The notes under the pieces were generated by a model. The model was not told where the DNA came from, did not search any database, and saw only the letters and a list, made by a program, of their open reading frames with translations. From positions 1 through 15,675 of the forward strand of contig JAZNGL010000053.1 of assembly GCA_045576435.1 (NCBI GenBank): DNA of 15,675 bases, read 5' to 3'. Numbering within the stretch: the first letter of the stretch is position 1; each line of letters opens with the position of its first letter. The stretch is from CAKSIW01 sp045576435 (GTDB taxonomy: Bacteria > Bacillota > Clostridia > Monoglobales > Monoglobaceae). Made by a program: the position numbers and the translations under genes. This document shows, in pieces, positions 15,209-15,675 of the stretch.

Positions 15209-15675
15209 ATGAAAAAGTTAAAAGGGAAAAAACTTTTGATTATTGGAGGTGCGTTCCAACATTGTAAGCTTGTTGAGGCGGCTAAAGATTTAGGAGTGAT
15301 AACTTATGTAACAGATTATCTGCCTTATGAAAAAGCACCTGCGAAACAAATTGCGGACAAATTTTATATGCATAATATTACAGATATTGATGAAATTGTG
15401 GAAATGTGCAAGAGAGAAAAAATAGATGGAGTAATTTCAACATCGCTTGATGCCTGTCAAAAACCGTATCAACAAATATGCGAAAGATTGAACCTTCCTT
15501 GTTTTGGAACGAAAGAGCAATTTGAAATTTTGACCGACAAGAATCTATTTAAACAATACTGCCGTAAAAATGACATAGACATTATTCCTGAATACGAAGA
15601 AGCTGATTTTGCCAGCGAAGTAATATGTAATAGTAATGTTTCCTTTCCAATTCTTGTAAAGCCTGGTGAGAGCCG
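15209..15675 (+). CDS. ATP-grasp ligase, N-terminal part (cut by window edge)
   Basis: The frame is open from ATG 15209 to the edge, giving 155 full codons. It begins with a Rossmann-like pre-ATP-grasp domain (KLLIIGGAFQHCKLVEAAKD, 8-27; VTDYLP; DGVISTSLD near 73-81). The typical DKNLFKQYCRK helix (110-120) follows, then the first ATP-grasp strand FPILVKP (146-152). This arrangement resembles carbamoyl-phosphate-synthase-like and PurK/PurT-like carboxylate-amine ligases. In polysaccharide loci, such proteins often attach an amino acid or other carboxylate to a sugar or precursor, the likely role here. It starts 37 bp after the glycosyltransferase, with AAAAGGGTG as ribosome binding site. Specificity depends on the C-terminal part, which is absent. 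Confidence 0.82.
   Translation, partial: MKKLKGKKLLIIGGAFQHCKLVEAAKDLGVITYVTDYLPYEKAPAKQIADKFYMHNITDIDEIVEMCKREKIDGVISTSLDACQKPYQQICERLNLPCFGTKEQFEILTDKNLFKQYCRKNDIDIIPEYEEADFASEVICNSNVSFPILVKPGES

Noticed and set aside
1..15675. CRISPR arrays, tRNA or rRNA genes, toxin-antitoxin or phage-defence genes
   Set aside because: No regularly spaced repeats, no cloverleaf or rRNA signatures, and no gene pairs or domains of those kinds were seen on either strand.

Overview
The window looks like chromosomal DNA from a low-G+C, Gram-positive anaerobe of the Clostridia type. Four things suggest this: strongly A+T-biased codons, strong AGGAGG-type ribosome binding sites, sigma-A promoters, and a paired glgC-glgD arrangement, which is typical of Firmicutes. 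The genus cannot be read from the sequence. There are no rRNA, tRNA or CRISPR features.

Layout. (1) Bases 1-139 are the left end of an IS3-like insertion sequence, with the first 31 codons of its transposase on the minus strand. It is inserted 26 bp downstream of the malQ stop codon. (2) Bases 166-1599 (minus) encode the 4-alpha-glucanotransferase MalQ, transcribed divergently from the main operon. (3) Bases 1773-11735 (plus) form a compact glycogen operon: glgB, glgC, glgD, glgA, glgP and a cytoplasmic GH13 alpha-glucan hydrolase. A hairpin terminator at 11766-11801 closes it. (4) Bases 11962-12321 encode a 119-residue single-PAS-domain protein with its own near-consensus promoter. (5) From 12481 to the right edge a promoter, a leader and three tandem genes begin a surface-polysaccharide locus: a Wzx-type flippase, a GT-A-like glycosyltransferase, and an ATP-grasp ligase cut by the window edge.

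How the genes work together. GlgC, probably with the catalytically degenerate GlgD, makes ADP-glucose. GlgA extends the alpha-1,4 chain and GlgB adds alpha-1,6 branches. GlgP removes outer chains as glucose-1-phosphate. The GH13 hydrolase and MalQ probably process the limit dextrins and short maltodextrins that GlgP leaves. None of these proteins has a signal peptide, so this is storage-glycogen turnover in the cytoplasm rather than starch capture. No classical debranching enzyme is seen, so the GH13 protein is the best candidate for that step.

No wholly new system is evident. The items most worth a second look are: an IS-end hairpin that buries the transposase ribosome binding site, facing malQ readthrough; the PAS gene, with a palindrome inside its promoter and a possible second, upstream, anchor-bearing start; a palindrome at the malQ transcription start; a diverged MalQ active-site loop; and the flippase/glycosyltransferase/ATP-grasp trio.
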